From Pseudomonas sp. JUb42 (lineage in GTDB: Bacteria > Pseudomonadota > Gammaproteobacteria > Pseudomonadales > Pseudomonadaceae), in contig NZ_JANUFD010000001.1 in NCBI RefSeq assembly GCF_024807945.1, forward strand, positions 558,001 through 622,000: a DNA stretch of 64,000 nucleotides, given 5' to 3'. The position numbers and the translations under genes are program-made. Below are positions 17,765-27,111 of the stretch, one piece after another. Every line of letters starts with the position of its first letter. The first letter of the stretch is position 1. The notes under the pieces were generated by a model. That model saw only the letters and a program-made list of their open reading frames with translations. It was not told the origin of the DNA and ran no database searches.

Positions 17765-19216
17765 ATGACCGAGCCAATGCCCAAGGGCTACAGCCCCCGC
17801 CTATATAACGAAGACCTGGGGCCCGTGCCGCAGACGTGGAGTTGGTACAACATTTTCGCCTTCTGGATGAGCGATGTGCATAGCGTGGGCGGTTACGTCT
17901 TCGCCGCCAGCCTGTTCGCCCTGGGGCTGGCCAGTTGGCAGGTGCTGATCGCCTTGCTGGCCGGGATCTGCATCGTGCAACTGGTGGCAACCCTGGTGGC
18001 CCGTCCAAGCCAGAAGGCCGCAGTGCCATACCCGGTGATCTGCCGCTTGGCCTTTGGTGTGTTCGGGGCCAACGTCCCCGCAGTCATTCGCGGCCTGATC
18101 GCGGTGGCCTGGTACGGCGTACAGACCTATCTGGCCTCCAGTGCCCTGATCATCGTGGTACTGCGTTTTCTCCCACAGATGGCGGTGTACAACGAGCCTC
18201 ACTTTGCCGGCCTTTCTTACCTGGGCTGGTTCGGTTTCCTGGGGCTGTGGGTCGTGCAGGCGCTGGTGTTCTGGACCGGCATGAACTCGATCAAGCGTTT
18301 CATTGATTGGGCAGGTCCGGTGGTTTATGCGGTGATGTTTCTGCTGGCGGGCTGGATCGTCTGGAAGGCGGGTTGGAGCAATATCAGCTTTACCCTGTCG
18401 GAAAAATCCTTGACGGGTTGGCAGGCAGTTTCCCAGATCATCATGGCGACGGCGCTGGTCGTGTCGTACTTCTCGGGTCCTACTCTGAACTTCGGCGACT
18501 TCAGTCGCTATGCCCGGACCATGGCTGACGTCAAACGCGGCAACTTCTGGGGGCTGCCGGTAAACTTTCTGGCATTTTCCCTGGTGACCGTGGTTATCGT
18601 CTCCGGCACCTTGCCAATCTTCGGTGAAATGCTGCATGACCCGATTGCTACCGTGGCCCGTATCGATAACGATGTAGCGGTGCTGCTCGGGGCTTTTGCC
18701 TTCGTGACCGCGACCATCGGTATCAATATTGTCGCCAACTTTGTCTCGCCGGCCTTTGACTTCGCCAACGTCGCACCCAGCAAGATCAGCTGGCGTGCCG
18801 GTGGCATGATTGCCGCCGTGGCCTCTATCTTCATTACCCCGTGGAACCTGTTTAATAACCCGGAAGTGATCCACTACACCCTGGATATCCTCGCGGCCTT
18901 CATCGGGCCGCTGTTCGGCATCTTGCTGGTGGACTATTACCTGATCAAAAAGCAGCAGATCGATGTCGATGCGCTGTTCAACGACGGCCCGAGCGGGCGC
19001 TATTGGTACACCAATGGCGTCAACTGGACGGCGGTTAGGGCGCTGGTACTGGCGGCCATTATCGGTGTGGCGATCACCTTTACCCCGGCGTTGCAACCGG
19101 TGGCCAACTTCTCCTGGTTTACCGGCTGTCTGCTGGGTGGGCTGTTCTTCTTCGTCATGGCGCGTCGCAGCCAGGCCCATGAAGGCAGTGCCTTGGCCCC
19201 GGCAATCAGTAACTGA
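17765..19216 (+). CDS. NCS1 family nucleobase/hydantoin/allantoin-type symporter
   Basis: A 483-residue transporter with about 12 membrane helices. The NCS1 hallmarks are 'GYSPRLYNEDLGPVPQTWSWYNIFAFWMSDVHSVGGYVFAAS' at the start, 'YPVICRLAFGVFGANVPAVIRGLIAVAWYGVQTYLASSAL' in helix 3 and 'DFSRYARTMADVKRGNFWGLP' in the middle. Family members import purines, pyrimidines, allantoin or hydantoins with Na+ or H+. The substrate cannot be set from sequence. ATG 17765 has AGGGAG 7 bases upstream. It corresponds in position to P. aeruginosa PA1419, near gbuA. Confidence 0.9.
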   Translation: MTEPMPKGYSPRLYNEDLGPVPQTWSWYNIFAFWMSDVHSVGGYVFAASLFALGLASWQVLIALLAGICIVQLVATLVARPSQKAAVPYPVICRLAFGVFGANVPAVIRGLIAVAWYGVQTYLASSALIIVVLRFLPQMAVYNEPHFAGLSYLGWFGFLGLWVVQALVFWTGMNSIKRFIDWAGPVVYAVMFLLAGWIVWKAGWSNISFTLSEKSLTGWQAVSQIIMATALVVSYFSGPTLNFGDFSRYARTMADVKRGNFWGLPVNFLAFSLVTVVIVSGTLPIFGEMLHDPIATVARIDNDVAVLLGAFAFVTATIGINIVANFVSPAFDFANVAPSKISWRAGGMIAAVASIFITPWNLFNNPEVIHYTLDILAAFIGPLFGILLVDYYLIKKQQIDVDALFNDGPSGRYWYTNGVNWTAVRALVLAAIIGVAITFTPALQPVANFSWFTGCLLGGLFFFVMARRSQAHEGSALAPAISN

Positions 19217-19422
19217 TTCGCATTGCCCTGCGGTCTGTCCGCGGGGCAAGAAAGATTGCCGTTGGTCGCACGATCACGCACTGGCGTTCTACAAGCTGTC
19301 ACATTAAGGCATGAAATATTTTCCCGCGACGTCCGGTAGCAGGCGTAAAGTGCGGGATAGCACTATGATGTCCAGGGCAGGATTTCGAAGTTGATGTCCG
19401 TGTATTTCCCCAAGGGGGCCTT

Positions 19423-19545
19423 ATGAACGACAAATTGCAAGAATGGCTGCATGATCTGGGTGTTGCCCTGGGCTTGATCGAACGACCCAAGCTGCAACCG
19501 ATCCCCGTGCGAACCGAAGACGACCGACGTCGCCAACGCCGCTGA
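19423..19545 (+). CDS. PA1414-type small protein (40 aa)
   Basis: A 40-residue protein, 'MNDKLQEWLHDLGVALG' followed by 'LIERPKLQPIPVRTEDDRRRQRR', behind a strong AAGGGGG ribosome site. I recognise it as a member of the small Pseudomonas PA1414-like family, whose P. aeruginosa member I recall as strongly induced under low oxygen. The N-terminal half can form an amphipathic helix and the C-terminus is very basic, so binding to membrane or nucleic acid is possible. It ends 3 bases before the stop codon of the convergent ACP-like gene. Confidence 0.75.
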   Translation: MNDKLQEWLHDLGVALGLIERPKLQPIPVRTEDDRRRQRR

Positions 19546-19548
19546 CAC

Positions 19549-19896
19549 TTACCCTTTCTTCCTTGCGCGCCGCTTTGCTCGTCTGGCGGTGCGCGCACGT
19601 CCTTCATGCCTCTGCGTATGAGCGGATCCTTCCGGCTGCTCTTCCCGCCGCATCAGCACGATCAAGTCGACCAGCGTGGGTAATGTCACATGGTCTGGCG
19701 CATCGCCTGCGCGTTTCCGTATCGCATCTGGGAAGACAAAGCCGAACTCGCTGCCCAGCCTGAGCAACAGCTTTTCTACATCTTCATCGTCCAGGGCCAG
19801 GTCCTTGAAGGTTGAGTCTTCGTGGATGGCGGTTTTGTCGACCAGAATGATGCCCAATGTATCGAACACCCTCTGTTTGATTTCCTCGCGGTTCAT
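19549..19896 (-). CDS. Acyl-carrier-protein-like protein lacking the phosphopantetheine serine
   Basis: A 115-residue protein whose first 80 residues follow the ACP fold pattern ('EEIKQRVFDTLGIIL', 'DSTFKDLALDDEDVEKLLLRLGSEFGF', 'LPTLVDLIVLM'). Where ACP has the DSL(D) attachment serine, this protein has 'DDED', with Asp37 at the serine position, so it should not carry the 4'-phosphopantetheine arm. A very basic tail ('RTARRAKRRARKKG') follows, unlike ACPs. Function unknown; a regulatory or structural ACP mimic is possible. The ATG at 19896 is supported by the protein start, but its ribosome site is weak. Confidence 0.75.
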   Translation of the reverse strand: MNREEIKQRVFDTLGIILVDKTAIHEDSTFKDLALDDEDVEKLLLRLGSEFGFVFPDAIRKRAGDAPDHVTLPTLVDLIVLMRREEQPEGSAHTQRHEGRARTARRAKRRARKKG

Positions 19897-20045
19897 GCAA
19901 ACCCCGGTCGCGGCTATTCGCAGGCTAGACCCTACTGCCTGAAAACGGAGGGAGAGACAGTCAAGATTAGTTCAAGCTTTTGGCTGGGGGGCGCGCAGGC
20001 GCTGGACGGAGGGAGTTGGGGGAGTATTTGTAGGAACCGAAATCC

Positions 20046-20137
20046 TGTGGGAGCGAATTCATTCGCGAAAACGGTATTTCAAACGCTACAGATGCATCGG
20101 ATGCACTGGCCTCTTCGCGAATGAATTCGCTCCCACC
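20046..20137. repeat. Paired REP element (GTGGGAGCGAATTCATTCGCG type)
   Basis: Two long arms, 'TGTGGGAGCGAATTCATTCG' and its reverse complement, face each other across a spacer of about 45 bp, in the gap between the ACP-like gene and gbuA. This is the standard REPIN/REP doublet of putida-type pseudomonads. The rest of the gap 19897-20230 shows no gene. Confidence 0.9.
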
Positions 20138-20230
20138 AGATTTAATCCCGCCCTGCCGAGTATGTGCTGCGTGACAGCGCGGCGTCGGAGGTGGGGCGGG
20201 ATTTTCAAGCTGTCAGGGTGTGGAATGCTT

Positions 20231-21181
20231 TCAGCGATGCGCAACACCCGGCAAGACACAGAGCATTTCGTACAGCAGGTTGGCCCCGAGCAGCGAGGTG
20301 TTGCCGGTGGTGTCGTAAGGCGGTGAGACCTCCACCAGGTCGCAACCGATCAGGTCCAGGCCCTGGCAGCCACGGATGATTTCGATAGCCTGAATGGTGG
20401 TCAGACCGCCAATTTCCGGGGTGCCGGTGCCCGGTGCCCAAGCCGGGTCGATACCGTCGATATCGAAGCTCAAATAGACCGGTCCGCCACCGACTTTCTC
20501 GCGTACCTGAGCCATCAGCGGTTCAAGGGATTTGTGCCAGCATTCTTCGGCCTGGACCACGCGGAAACCCTGCTTGCGGCTCCAGTTGAAGTCTTCAGCG
20601 GTATAGCCCTGGGCGCGCAGGCCGATCTGTACCACGCGGTCGCAATCGAGCAGGCCTTCTTCCACCGCGCGGCGGAAAGTGGTGCCGTGGGCGATCTTCT
20701 CGCCAAACATATGATCGTTGACGTCGGCGTGGGCATCGATATGCACCAGCCCCACCTTGCCGTGTTTCTTGTGGATGGCCCGCAGGATCGGCAGGGTGAT
20801 GGTGTGGTCGCCGCCCAGGGTCATGGGAATGACGCCGTGTTCGAGGATCTCGTCGTAGGCTTCTTCGATGATGCGTACGGCGTCGAGCAGATTGAAGGTG
20901 TTGATCGCCACGTCACCGATATCCGCTACCGACAGCGAGTCGAAAGGGGCGGCACCGGTGGCCATATTGTAAGGGCGGATCATCACGGACTCGGCGCGGA
21001 TTTCCCGCGGGCCGAAGCGGGTGCCGGCGCGCAGCGAGGTGCCGATGTCCAGGGGTACACCGACAAACGCGGCGTCCAGGCCTGCGGCGCTCTGCAGGTG
21101 GGGCAGACGCATCATGGTGGCGATACCGGCGAAGCGCGGCATTTCGTTGCCGCCCAGTGGTTGGTGAAAAATCTTTTCCAC
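20231..21181 (-). CDS. gbuA: Guanidinobutyrase (agmatinase/ureohydrolase family)
   Basis: A 316-residue ureohydrolase with the Mn-binding motifs 'LGGDHT', 'HIDAHADVN' and 'SFDIDGIDPAWAPG'. The start 'HQPLGGNEMPRF(A)GIATMMRLPH' and the neighbouring LysR gene match P. aeruginosa GbuA, which hydrolyses 4-guanidinobutyrate to 4-aminobutyrate and urea, an arginine/agmatine catabolic step. Agmatinase activity cannot be excluded from sequence alone. The start codon is GTG (21181) with TGAGG upstream. It is divergent from gbuR. Confidence 0.85.
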   Translation of the reverse strand: MEKIFHQPLGGNEMPRFAGIATMMRLPHLQSAAGLDAAFVGVPLDIGTSLRAGTRFGPREIRAESVMIRPYNMATGAAPFDSLSVADIGDVAINTFNLLDAVRIIEEAYDEILEHGVIPMTLGGDHTITLPILRAIHKKHGKVGLVHIDAHADVNDHMFGEKIAHGTTFRRAVEEGLLDCDRVVQIGLRAQGYTAEDFNWSRKQGFRVVQAEECWHKSLEPLMAQVREKVGGGPVYLSFDIDGIDPAWAPGTGTPEIGGLTTIQAIEIIRGCQGLDLIGCDLVEVSPPYDTTGNTSLLGANLLYEMLCVLPGVAHR

Positions 21182-21364
21182 GGGATTGCCTCAGCATGGT
21201 TTGGATGGAGGCGATTCTGCGAAGCGGGGGGCGGGGAAGGAATCCCAAGGAGCAAATAATCAGTTTAGAAATTTCTGAACTGATGCCGCCCGACGCTGCT
21301 TCACATGGGTATTGTGGTTAGAATGGACGGCCCTTTCTTGATGCTCTCCTCCTGCAGGACCTCC

Positions 21365-22258
21365 ATGGCCAGTGCTCTACCCGATCTGAAATTGCTGCGC
21401 ATTTTTGTCAGCGTGGTCCGCCATCAGGGGTTCGCCAGCGCCCAGCAGGAACTCAACCTGTCGACTTCGGCCATCAGTACCTACATGAGCCAGCTCGAGG
21501 CAGCCCTGGGTATTGTCCTGTGTCATCGCGGCCGTGGTGGCTTCAGCCTGACCAGCAAAGGCGAGCTGTTTCATCAGGAAACCCTGCGCCTGTTAGGCGA
21601 GCTGGAGGGCTTCGAGCTCTATGCGGCGGCTCTGAAAGGCGAATTGCGCGGCACTCTCAACCTCGGCGTGCTCGATTCCACCGTCAGTGACCGGGCCTTG
21701 CCCTTCGCCGAGGTGATTGGTGCCTACAGCGAAGAGCATCCGGCGGTGCACTTGCACTTGTCGGTGATGAGTCCTTATGAGCTGCAACTGGGGGTGCTCG
21801 ACAATCGTCTGGACCTGGCCATTGGTTCGTTTTCCACGCGCATGAATGGCCTGCTGTATCAGCCGCTGTATCGCGAACAGCACTGGTTGTATTGCAGTAA
21901 TCGCCATCCGCTGTTCAATGAGCGGCGCATTCCCGAGCCATTGATTGCCCAGCAGCGCATGGTCGGCCGTGGCTACTGGAGCCAGGCCGAGCTAGCGCGC
22001 CATGGCTTCAAGCACAGCGCGGCGACGGTGGAAAGTATGGAGGCGCAGCTGATTCTGGTGCTGTCGGGGGCTTATATCGGTTATCTGCCGGAGCATTACG
22101 CTCAGGCCTGGGTCGATTCCGGCCATCTGCGCGTATTGCTGCCCGCTACCTTCGGTTATCAGGCGCCTTTTTCCATGATCGTGCGTCGGGGGCGCAGCCG
22201 GGAGCCGCTGATCCAGACGTTTCGCGACCTGCTCAAAGCGCAGCTCAATCCGGTCTGA
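21365..22258 (+). CDS. gbuR: LysR-type regulator, GbuR-like
   Basis: A 297-residue LysR-type activator. The winged-helix DNA-binding domain ('LRIFVSVVRHQGFASAQQELNLSTSAISTYMSQLEAALG', residues about 8-46) is followed by the substrate-binding domain. Its position divergent from gbuA matches GbuR of P. aeruginosa, which activates guanidinobutyrase synthesis. I chose ATG 21365 because the LysR fold starts there and AGGAC lies just upstream; a longer frame from 21305 adds residues without features. The shared 180-bp intergenic region should hold the operator. Confidence 0.82.
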   Translation: MASALPDLKLLRIFVSVVRHQGFASAQQELNLSTSAISTYMSQLEAALGIVLCHRGRGGFSLTSKGELFHQETLRLLGELEGFELYAAALKGELRGTLNLGVLDSTVSDRALPFAEVIGAYSEEHPAVHLHLSVMSPYELQLGVLDNRLDLAIGSFSTRMNGLLYQPLYREQHWLYCSNRHPLFNERRIPEPLIAQQRMVGRGYWSQAELARHGFKHSAATVESMEAQLILVLSGAYIGYLPEHYAQAWVDSGHLRVLLPATFGYQAPFSMIVRRGRSREPLIQTFRDLLKAQLNPV

Positions 22259-22269
22259 GGAAGGTTTCG

Positions 22270-22884
22270 ATGTCCCGTGCTCGCTGTGAACGTTGCCTGC
22301 GCCCGCAAAGCCACTGCCTGTGTGCGCTGATTCCCTCTCTGGACAGTCGCACTCGGGTATTGGTATTGCAGCACCCGAGTGAAGTCAATCACGCCCTCAA
22401 TACTGCGCGCCTGGCGACCCTGGGCCTGCGTAACGCGCAGTTGCGAGTGGGGGAGGTGTTCGAGGATCTGCCGCAATTGCTCAATCAGCCGGGCTATCAG
22501 GCGCACCTGCTGTTTCCCGGTGAGCAGGCACAACCCTTGATCGCTGATGGCGCCGATAGCCTGCCAACCTTATTGGTGGTTCCGGATGGCACCTGGCGCA
22601 AGGCGCGCAAGTTGCTGCATTGCAATCCGCTGTTGGCAGCGCTGCCACGGGTCACGCTGGGAGAGGTTGGGGTGTCGCGTTATCGCCTGCGCAAGGCACC
22701 GGATGCCGAGGCGCTGTCGACGCTGGAAGCCATCGTTCATGCCTTGCAGACGCTGGAGGCTCCGGCGTCATTTGCCGCGTTGCTGCGGCCTTTCGAGGCG
22801 TTGATCGAGGGTCAGATTGCGGCTATGGGTGAGGACACCTATAGCCGTAATCATGCGCGGATGAAGCAATCTTCAACTGACTGA
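22270..22884 (+). CDS. tapT: tRNA-uridine aminocarboxypropyltransferase (DTW domain)
   Basis: A 204-residue DTW-domain protein. The N-terminal Cys cluster 'CERCLRPQSHCLCALIP' is typical, and the namesake motif appears as 'VPDGTWRKARKLL' (DxTW). The family (E. coli TapT/YfiP) adds the acp group of S-adenosylmethionine to uridine 47 of tRNA. It starts 11 bp after the LysR gene, with 'GAGGAAGG' as ribosome site, and may be on the same transcript. A REP pair follows. Confidence 0.85.
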   Translation: MSRARCERCLRPQSHCLCALIPSLDSRTRVLVLQHPSEVNHALNTARLATLGLRNAQLRVGEVFEDLPQLLNQPGYQAHLLFPGEQAQPLIADGADSLPTLLVVPDGTWRKARKLLHCNPLLAALPRVTLGEVGVSRYRLRKAPDAEALSTLEAIVHALQTLEAPASFAALLRPFEALIEGQIAAMGEDTYSRNHARMKQSSTD

Positions 22885-22892
22885 GCCTGGTC

Positions 22893-22981
22893 CGTTGGAG
22901 CAAGGCTTGCCCGCGAAAGCCTCGACGCGGTATGCCGGAGACACCGCATTGCCTGATTCGCGGGCAAGCCCGGCTCCAACG
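22893..22981. repeat. Paired REP element (GGAGCAAGGCTTGCCCGCGAA type)
   Basis: Arms 'GTTGGAGCAAGGCTTGCCCG' and 'CGGGCAAGCCCGGCTCCAAC' face each other across about 40 bp, in the 110-bp gap between two convergent genes (tapT and fumC). It probably serves as the common transcription end region. Confidence 0.9.
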
Positions 22982-22994
22982 GGTTGTGTAGGGA

Positions 22995-24398
<1,404 letters not shown>

Positions 24399-24454
24399 TC
24401 CTGAAAAGTTGAACGTGCAGTTTAGGCGTTCTTGAGCGGTTTGGGTTCAATTTT

Positions 24455-24473
24455 GAGAATGATTTGCATCACC
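24455..24473. promoter_or_regulatory. Possible Fur box upstream of fumC
   Basis: GAGAATGATTTGCATCACC matches the 19-bp Fur consensus GATAATGATAATCATTATC at 13 of 19 positions by my alignment, including both GA-AATGAT and CAT half-site cores. It is about 60 bp upstream of the fumC start and 90 bp before the DUF2059 gene. Confidence 0.4.
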
Positions 24474-24562
24474 AATAAGGCCGGGGGCTTGAGCGCTTTG
24501 GGTTCATGGGCGCAGAATGGTCGGCCTTGGGGTAATGCCTCGCCTGCTATAAAGGAAACTCG

Positions 24563-25087
24563 ATGACCCGTCTTCGTGCTATTTGTGCTGCGGTGGTTCT
24601 GGCTTGTGCCAGCGGCCAGGTTCTTGCCGATGCTGCCAGCCAAAATGCCAATGCAGAAACATTCCTCAAGTTGGTGCACGCCGACAAACTGGCCACCCCG
24701 GCCTACATGCAAGTACAGCAGATGTTCAACCAGCGTTTCGCCGAGGCCAACGGTACCGACGCGAAAAAGGCCGTGCTGGAAACCTATCAGGCCAAGGCCA
24801 GTGCCGCTCTGGACCAAGCCATCGGCTGGGACAAGCTCAAGCCTGACATGGTCAAACTCTACGCCTCTGCGTTCAGCGAAAGCGAGCTGAAAGATCTGGT
24901 GGCGTTCTACCAGTCGCCGCTGGGCCAGAAAGTCCTGGCGACTTCGCCGGTGCTGGGTCAGAAATCCATCCAGATGACCCAGGAAAAACTCCAGGTCGCC
25001 GGTCCCGTGGTCGACAAGCTGCTGGACGATATGACCGCCCAGCTCAAGCCTGCTGCCGCGCCTGCCAAGGCAACCAAGAAGCCCTGA
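24563..25087 (+). CDS. DUF2059 domain-containing exported protein
   Basis: A 174-residue protein with a signal peptide cut near 'GQVLA-DA' (residue 23) and a DUF2059 helical domain ('LVAFYQSPLGQKVLATSPVLGQKSIQM' is the family core, residues about 111-137). The C-terminus is Ala/Lys/Pro-rich. It is probably periplasmic, function unknown. AAAGGAAA lies just before the ATG. The gene is 16 bp before bolA and likely cotranscribed. Confidence 0.88.
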   Translation: MTRLRAICAAVVLACASGQVLADAASQNANAETFLKLVHADKLATPAYMQVQQMFNQRFAEANGTDAKKAVLETYQAKASAALDQAIGWDKLKPDMVKLYASAFSESELKDLVAFYQSPLGQKVLATSPVLGQKSIQMTQEKLQVAGPVVDKLLDDMTAQLKPAAAPAKATKKP

Positions 25088-25103
25088 TTGAGCGAAATCT
25101 GTC

Positions 25104-25397
25104 ATGACCATGCAAACGCGTATCGAGTCGGCTCTTGCCGTGTTTCAACCGGTTTACCTGCATGTGCTCGATGAGAGCCACATGCACAGCCGTGGCGAGC
25201 AGACCCACTACAAGGCGACCGTGGTCAGCGAACAGTTCGAGGGGCTCAGCTCCGTCAAGCGCCACCAGAAGGTCTACGGCCTGCTCGGTGGCCTGATGGG
25301 CGAGTTCCACGCTCTGGCGCTGCACACTTATACGCCTGAAGAGTGGGCGAAGACCGGTGCGGCCCCGGCATCACCGACCTGTGCCGGTGGGCACTAA
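25104..25397 (+). CDS. bolA: BolA family protein
   Basis: A 97-residue BolA-fold protein with 'VLDESHMHSRGEQTHYKATVVSEQFEGLSSVKRHQKVYGLLGG' covering the conserved His residues and the FxG/RHQ motif. BolA proteins bind 2Fe-2S clusters with monothiol glutaredoxins and influence cell shape and stress responses. The extra 'SHxH' loop marks it as the BolA rather than the IbaG branch. It ends with a terminator at 25439-25464. Confidence 0.9.
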   Translation: MTMQTRIESALAVFQPVYLHVLDESHMHSRGEQTHYKATVVSEQFEGLSSVKRHQKVYGLLGGLMGEFHALALHTYTPEEWAKTGAAPASPTCAGGH

Positions 25398-25438
25398 TCG
25401 GGCTGCCTGCAACGCTCCGGTTTTTGCTAGAATCCGCA

Positions 25439-25464
25439 ACGCGCCGCGACCCGGCGCGTTTTTT
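25439..25464 (+). terminator. Rho-independent terminator after bolA
   Basis: ACGCGCC-GCGACC-CGGCGCGT type GC-rich stem followed by TTTTTT, 40 bp after the bolA stop codon and ahead of trhO. Confidence 0.85.
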
Positions 25465-25521
25465 ATTGGCTTTTTTTCGATCCGGTAGGCCCTTTGCGAG
25501 GGTCACCACCTGGAGTTACAC

Positions 25522-26472
25522 ATGTCCGAAGCACCCGTCACGGCGCCTATCGTTGTTGCCGCGCTGTACAAATTCGTCACCCTTTCCGATTACGTTGAAC
25601 TGCGTGAGCCGCTGTTGCAGGCCATGGTCGACAACGCTATCAAGGGCACCCTGCTGATTGCCGAAGAGGGCATCAATGGCACGGTTTCCGGCAGCCGCGA
25701 AGGTATCGATGGCCTGCTGGCCTGGTTGAAGCTGGATCCGCGCATGATCGATATCGATCACAAGGAGTCCTACTGCGACGAGCAGCCGTTCTATCGGACC
25801 AAGGTCAAGCTGAAGAAAGAAATCGTCACCCTGGGTGTGCCCGGCGTCGATCCGAACAAGGCCGTGGGCACTTATGTCGAGCCCAAGGACTGGAACGCCC
25901 TGATCACCGACCCTGAAGTGCTGCTCATCGACACGCGCAACGACTACGAAGTGTCCATCGGCACCTTCGAAGGCGCCATCGATCCCAAGACCACCAGCTT
26001 TCGCGAGTTTCCGGAGTACATCAAGGCGCACTTCGACCCGGCCGTACACAAGAAGGTGGCGATGTTCTGCACCGGTGGCATTCGCTGTGAAAAAGCCTCC
26101 AGCTATATGCTCGGCGAGGGCTTCGAAGAGGTCTACCACCTCAAGGGCGGGATTCTCAAGTACCTGGAAGAGGTCCCAGAGCAAGAGAGCCAGTGGCGCG
26201 GCGACTGTTTCGTTTTCGATAATCGCGTCACCGTGCGCCACGATCTCAGCGAAGGCGACTACGATCAGTGTCACGCCTGCCGTACCCCGATCAGTGTCGA
26301 AGAGCGCGCCAGCGAACACTATTCGCCCGGCATCAGTTGCCCGCACTGCTGGGATAGCCTGAGCGAGAAGACCCGCCGCAGCGCCATCGATCGGCAGAAG
26401 CAGATCGAACTGGCCAAGGCGCGCAACCAGCCCCATCCGATCGGCTATAACTATCGTCAAAACGAGGCCTGA
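25522..26472 (+). CDS. trhO: tRNA uridine(34) hydroxylase (rhodanese-fold)
   Basis: A 316-residue TrhO/YceA protein that hydroxylates uridine 34 of tRNA, an oxygen-dependent step towards modified wobble uridines. The N-terminal acylphosphatase-like part ('[16 protein letters not shown]') is followed by a rhodanese domain with active-site Cys183 in '[17 protein letters not shown]', and a C-terminal Cys-rich segment ('CHACR..CPHC') that may bind metal. Start ATG has 'CTGGAG' upstream. It is 3 bp before the DsbA-like gene. Confidence 0.93.
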   Translation: MSEAPVTAPIVVAALYKFVTLSDYVELREPLLQAMVDNAIKGTLLIAEEGINGTVSGSREGIDGLLAWLKLDPRMIDIDHKESYCDEQPFYRTKVKLKKEIVTLGVPGVDPNKAVGTYVEPKDWNALITDPEVLLIDTRNDYEVSIGTFEGAIDPKTTSFREFPEYIKAHFDPAVHKKVAMFCTGGIRCEKASSYMLGEGFEEVYHLKGGILKYLEEVPEQESQWRGDCFVFDNRVTVRHDLSEGDYDQCHACRTPISVEERASEHYSPGISCPHCWDSLSEKTRRSAIDRQKQIELAKARNQPHPIGYNYRQNEA

Positions 26473-26475
26473 GCC

Positions 26476-27111
26476 ATGTCCGACCGCCTGCTTTATATAA
26501 TGGACCCGATGTGTTCATGGTGCTGGGGGTTCGCGCCAGTCGCCGAAGCCCTGGTGCAGCAGGCGAGGGCGGCGGGCTTTCCGCTGCATCTGGTCATGGG
26601 TGGTTTGCGCACCGGTAGCGGTGCAGCACTGGACCCCTCGACCCGGCGCTACATCCTCAATCACTGGCAGGCGGTGCATGAAGCCACCGGCCAGCCGTTC
26701 CGTTTCGATGATGCGTTGCCTGACGGCTTCGTTTACGACACTGAGCCGGCTTGTCGCGCGGTGGTCACCGCCCGCTCTTTTGACGAGGACATTGCCTGGG
26801 CCCTTGTGAAGCGGATTCAGGAAGCGTTTTACCGCGATGGCCGCGACGTGACCCAGGCCTCGGTCCTCGCCGAGCTGGCGGAACAGGCCGGCCTGCCGCG
26901 TATCGAATTCGCCGAAGCCTTCGACAGCGCCGCGCAGTTGACGGATACCTCAGCGGATTTCGCCTGGGTCCAGGACCTGGGCATCGCCGGTTTCCCGACC
27001 CTGCTGGCCGAGCGTAATGGTCAGCTGGCATTGCTGACCAACGGCTATCAATCGTTGGATGAATTGTCGCCGCTGCTCGGGCGGTGGCTGGAGCGTGCCG
27101 TCAGTGCCTGA
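26476..27111 (+). CDS. DsbA family thioredoxin-fold protein
   Basis: A 211-residue DsbA-fold protein without a signal peptide, so probably cytoplasmic. The redox motif CSWC is at residues 13-16 ('MDPMCSWCWGFAP'), with a cis-Pro in 'GFPTLL' near the end. It resembles the FrnE/2-hydroxychromene isomerase-like side of the family and may act as a thiol oxidoreductase or glutathione-dependent enzyme. It starts 3 bp after trhO and overlaps the next gene slightly, forming a three-gene operon. Confidence 0.85.
   Translation: MSDRLLYIMDPMCSWCWGFAPVAEALVQQARAAGFPLHLVMGGLRTGSGAALDPSTRRYILNHWQAVHEATGQPFRFDDALPDGFVYDTEPACRAVVTARSFDEDIAWALVKRIQEAFYRDGRDVTQASVLAELAEQAGLPRIEFAEAFDSAAQLTDTSADFAWVQDLGIAGFPTLLAERNGQLALLTNGYQSLDELSPLLGRWLERAVSA

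Noticed and set aside
19224..19246. GCCCTGCGG-TCTGT-CCGCGGGGC stem after the NCS1 gene as a terminator
   Set aside because: The stem is good but the following bases are A-rich, not T-rich; it may still be a 3' end hairpin, so it was not listed.
17801..19249. A 482-codon frame antisense to the NCS1 transporter
   Set aside because: A hydrophilic His/Gln/Asp-rich product opposite membrane helices is the usual mirror of a transporter gene.
19391..19404. TTGATGTCCGTGTA as a possible Anr box before the PA1414-like gene
   Set aside because: Only the left half-site TTGAT is present, the ATCAA half is missing, and it lies too close to the start codon.
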